This document shows positions 6,292 to 8,643 of a stretch of DNA of 8,643 bases, one piece after another. A program made the translations under genes and the position numbers. Each line of letters begins with the position of its first letter. The first letter of the stretch is position 1. The notes beneath the pieces were generated by a model, which was given only the letters and a program-made list of their open reading frames with translations, searched no databases and had not been told where the DNA came from. This DNA comes from Caldifarciminota bacterium (GTDB lineage Bacteria > Hydrothermota > Tepidihabitantia > SM23-42), in contig JAGMEL010000157.1 of the NCBI GenBank assembly GCA_023128195.1, positions 1 to 8,643 on the forward strand, in the 5' to 3' direction.

Positions 6292-7424
6292 TCTTACACG
6301 AAAAACATAAAAAATTCAGACAAAAGGTTAAGGATTTTGCCGATAACGAAGTTGCGCCGAGAGCAAAAGAGCTTGATATAAAACATGAATTTCCCTGGGA
6401 TTTAGTTAAGAGGATGGCAGAATTAGAGCTTCTTGCTCTATATGTGCCCAAAGAGTATGGCGGTGCAGGTTTTGATGTTCTTTCATATGCAATCGCAGTT
6501 GAGGAGATTGGTCGTGTGTGCGGATCAACAGGGATTTTCCTTGCTGCACATTCATCACTTGGTGTATATCCAATCTTTGTTGCAGGGACAGAAGAGCAGA
6601 AACAGAAGTATCTTATTCCGCTTGCACGCGGTGAAAAGATTGGTTCTTTCGGACTTACTGAACCGAATGCTGGTAGTGATGCGGCTGGAACCCAAACCAC
6701 AGCAAAACTTGTTGGCGATGAATATGTAGTAAATGGAACAAAGCGGTTTATAACATCAGGATCAGTGGCAGACATTATTATTTTTACTGCAACAAAAGAT
6801 CCCGCAATGGGTTATCCTGGTATATCGGCTTTCATTGTTGAAAAAGGAACCCCTGGTTTTTCTTCAGGTAACGAAGAAGATAAACTTGGCTTACTTGGTT
6901 CTATAACATCTGAGTTGGTTTTTGAGGATTGTAAAATACCAAAAGAAAATCTTCTGGGTAAAGAAGGTAAGGGTTTTAAAGTATTCATGGCAACTCTTGA
7001 TGGCGGTAGAATATCAATTGGTGCGCTCGCCTTAGGTATTGCCCAGGGTGCATTAGATGCCTCAGTAAAGTTTGTTCAGGAAAACAAAAAATCAGGAAAA
7101 CCATTGAAAAAATCACAATTTATTCAGTCAATGATTGCCGAGATGGCAACTGAGATTGAGGCTGCGCGTCTGCTTATATACCAGGCAGCGATGCTCAAAG
7201 ATCATGATATGCCCTATACAAAGGAATCAGCAATGGCAAAATATTATGCCTCTCACATTGGCATGAAGGCAACTGATATGGCAATTACTATTCATGGCAT
7301 GCTTGGTTTAACTAAAGCATATCCAGTTGAACGCTTCATGCGTGATGAAAAATTAATGGAGATTGGCGAGGGAACATCCGAGATACAGAAGATAGTAATT
7401 GCGAGAGAAATACTTGGGAAATAG
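6288..7424 (+). CDS. Acyl-CoA dehydrogenase, catalytic subunit with altered cross-subunit FAD loops (ACD2)
   Basis: A 378-residue flavoprotein of the family that oxidises an acyl-CoA to the 2,3-enoyl-CoA and passes electrons to an electron-transfer flavoprotein. It retains TEPNAGSD (124-131), FITSG (154-158), Arg241 in LDGGR, YPVERFMRD (345-353) and the catalytic Glu361 in GEGTSEIQ. Two normally conserved segments are changed: ERxxFG is ENKKSG (265-270), and QxHGGYGY is TIHGMLGL (334-341). In characterised relatives these bind the FAD of the adjacent subunit, so a homomer would have defective FAD sites. Its ATG overlaps the stop of the preceding paralogue (ATGA, 6288-6291). The Shine-Dalgarno AAGGAG (6274-6279) lies inside that gene, so the two are translationally coupled and probably made in equal amounts. 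I infer a heteromeric enzyme. The substrate is unknown. Confidence 0.93.
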   Translation: MILHEKHKKFRQKVKDFADNEVAPRAKELDIKHEFPWDLVKRMAELELLALYVPKEYGGAGFDVLSYAIAVEEIGRVCGSTGIFLAAHSSLGVYPIFVAGTEEQKQKYLIPLARGEKIGSFGLTEPNAGSDAAGTQTTAKLVGDEYVVNGTKRFITSGSVADIIIFTATKDPAMGYPGISAFIVEKGTPGFSSGNEEDKLGLLGSITSELVFEDCKIPKENLLGKEGKGFKVFMATLDGGRISIGALALGIAQGALDASVKFVQENKKSGKPLKKSQFIQSMIAEMATEIEAARLLIYQAAMLKDHDMPYTKESAMAKYYASHIGMKATDMAITIHGMLGLTKAYPVERFMRDEKLMEIGEGTSEIQKIVIAREILGK

Positions 7425-7430
7425 ATAGAT

Positions 7431-7496
7431 GATAGGTTTTGGTTTGGATGCTGGATTTTTTTCTCGCTTCCAAACCCTGACCCAATAACCATTTTG
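7431..7496 (+). repeat. Imperfect palindromic leader element, copy 2
   Basis: GGTTTGGA (7441-7448) is an exact reverse complement of TCCAAACC (7469-7476), and the arms extend outward imperfectly to 7435 and 7482. The sequence GATAGG...GGATGC...AACCCT(A/G)ACCCA...TAACCAT is shared with copy 1 at 5098-5170, and the similarity continues into the Shine-Dalgarno. The GCTGGAT at 7450-7456 has its complement ATCCAGC in copy 1 (5135-5141) rather than in this copy. The ancestral element was therefore probably a longer, more perfect hairpin. It fills most of the spacer between ACD2 and ACD3. Confidence 0.65.
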
Positions 7497-7510
7497 ATGA
7501 AGGAGGTTCA

Positions 7511-8643
7511 ATGAATTTTGATTTAACTAATGATCAGAAAATGTTACAGGACCAAGTGAGAAAGTTTGTTGATGCTGAATTGGCACCTGTAGCACCAGAG
7601 ATTGATAAATCCGGGGATTTTCCCTGGAAGAGCATAAAGAAGATGGCTGAATTAGGCCTTTTGGGTGTTATCGTGCCTGAAGAGTATGGAGGTTCGGGCT
7701 TTGATTTTGTTTCATTAGCTATTGCAATTGAAGAGATTTCACGGGTTTGTGCATCGACGGGAGTTATCGTTGCTGTTAATAATTCACTCGTTACCTATCC
7801 AATTCTACACTTCGGAAATGAGGAGCAGAAGAAAAAATATCTTCCTGTACTATGTTGTTGCGAGAAGATCGGTGCTTTTGCGCTTACAGAACCTAATGCG
7901 GGTTCAGATGTAGTTGCACTTGAGGCGACTGCGCGTTTAGAAGGTGACCATTATATCTTGAACGGTAGTAAAAGATTTATTACCAATGGAGGAGAGGCAG
8001 GGATACATATTGTTTTTGCATATACAAATAAGGAATTGAAACATAAGGGTATAAGTGCATTCATTGTCGAACGCGATACGCCTGGTTTTACAATTGGTAA
8101 ACATGAGGACCTGATGGGCATAAGGGCAACAGCAAACTGCGAATTGATATTTGAAGACTCAAAGATACCTAAAGAGAATCTTCTGGGAAAAGAAGGTGAG
8201 GGGTTTAAAATAGCCATGAATACTATTGATGTTTCAAGAATTGACATTGCTGCTCAGGCTGTGGGTATTGCTCAGGGTGCATTGGATGAGGCAGTAAAAT
8301 ATTCTAAAGAGCGTAAGGCTTTTGGCCAGCCCCTGCACAAATTTCAAATGATACAATCAATGTTTGCTGAAATGGCAACACAGATTCAGGCAGCGCGATT
8401 ACTTACATACTATGCCGGGTTTTGTAAAGATACGGGGATGGCGCGATTTTCTAAGGAATCAGCAATGGCAAAATATTACGCCTCTGATGTTGCCGTAAGT
8501 GTCACGCGTAAAGCAGTTCAGATTCATGGTGGTTATGGTTATACTAAGGATTATCCAGTTGAAAGAATGTACCGTGATGCTAAAATCCTTGAACTGTACG
8601 AAGGGACATCCGAGATACAGAAGATAGTAATTGCAAGAGAACT
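7511..8643 (+). CDS. Acyl-CoA dehydrogenase with a complete motif set (ACD3), 3' end outside the window
   Basis: The frame is open from the ATG at 7511 to the window edge: 377 codons plus two bases, so only a few C-terminal residues are missing. All family motifs are present in order: TEPNAGSD (126-133), FITNG (157-160 region), Arg243, ERKAFGQP (267-274), QIHGGYGYTKDYPVERMYRD (337-356) and the catalytic Glu364 in YEGTSEIQ. It should therefore be a self-sufficient homomeric flavoenzyme oxidising acyl-CoA to enoyl-CoA, with an electron-transfer flavoprotein as acceptor. An odd feature is three consecutive cysteines (115-117) where relatives usually have a small-residue turn. The Shine-Dalgarno AAGGAGG (7500-7506) lies four bases from the start and is preceded by the palindromic element. 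The gene shares long identical DNA stretches with ACD2, which suggests duplication or gene conversion. Chain-length specificity cannot be told from the sequence. Confidence 0.95.
   Translation, partial: MNFDLTNDQKMLQDQVRKFVDAELAPVAPEIDKSGDFPWKSIKKMAELGLLGVIVPEEYGGSGFDFVSLAIAIEEISRVCASTGVIVAVNNSLVTYPILHFGNEEQKKKYLPVLCCCEKIGAFALTEPNAGSDVVALEATARLEGDHYILNGSKRFITNGGEAGIHIVFAYTNKELKHKGISAFIVERDTPGFTIGKHEDLMGIRATANCELIFEDSKIPKENLLGKEGEGFKIAMNTIDVSRIDIAAQAVGIAQGALDEAVKYSKERKAFGQPLHKFQMIQSMFAEMATQIQAARLLTYYAGFCKDTGMARFSKESAMAKYYASDVAVSVTRKAVQIHGGYGYTKDYPVERMYRDAKILELYEGTSEIQKIVIARE

Noticed and set aside
6146..6775. 209-codon open frame on the - strand
   Set aside because: It lies wholly antisense to the well-supported ACD1 and ACD2 genes, has no recognisable motif, and is rich in Ser and Pro as expected of a shadow frame.
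7951..8247. 98-codon open frame on the - strand
   Set aside because: It is antisense to the motif-complete ACD3 gene and shows no domain or start signal of its own.

Overview
The window is about 8.6 kb of AT-rich bacterial DNA with every gene on the + strand. Sigma70-type promoters close to consensus, Shine-Dalgarno sequences, a TonB-C-domain envelope protein and a lipid-linked sugar transferase point to a bacterium, probably Gram-negative-type (diderm). The phylum cannot be fixed from the sequence. The AT-rich intergenic repeats and the set of acyl-CoA dehydrogenase paralogues would suit an uncultivated anaerobe or other environmental lineage, but that is only an impression.

Left part (1-2089): an 11-bp perfect hairpin and a promoter stand just before a secreted or membrane-anchored protein with a TonB C-terminal domain (84-818). 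A consensus promoter (846-873) then drives a REC-PAS-PAS regulator (959-2089). This regulator has a degenerate acidic pocket, and its last residues look like the first residues of a missing GGDEF domain.

Middle part (2172-4673): two closely spaced genes encode a DegT/DnrJ/EryC1/StrS PLP-dependent sugar aminotransferase and a polyprenyl-phosphate sugar-1-phosphate transferase. Together they look like a small unit that makes an amino sugar and starts a lipid-linked surface glycan. About 500 bp without a gene follows (4674-5181). It holds a hairpin, a 12-bp direct repeat, two 12-bp palindromes, a consensus promoter and a long palindromic leader.

Right part (5182-8643): three consecutive acyl-CoA dehydrogenase (ACD) paralogues. 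The first two overlap by ATGA. The third is separated from them by an 86-bp spacer and runs off the window end. ACD1 and ACD2 are degenerate in complementary ways. ACD1 has lost the catalytic glutamate and its own FAD/substrate-face motifs but keeps the two loops that in this family reach into the neighbouring subunit's FAD. ACD2 keeps the catalytic glutamate and FAD-face motifs but has lost those two loops. This predicts an obligate alpha2beta2 enzyme with one working active site per heterodimer, on the plan of mycobacterial FadE28-FadE29 (ChsE1-ChsE2). ACD3 has every motif and should be a conventional homomeric enzyme. The same imperfect palindrome sits directly upstream of the ribosome binding sites of ACD1 and ACD3, so it is either a shared regulatory leader or a dispersed repeat. 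The ACD pair and its leaders are the most interesting part of the window.
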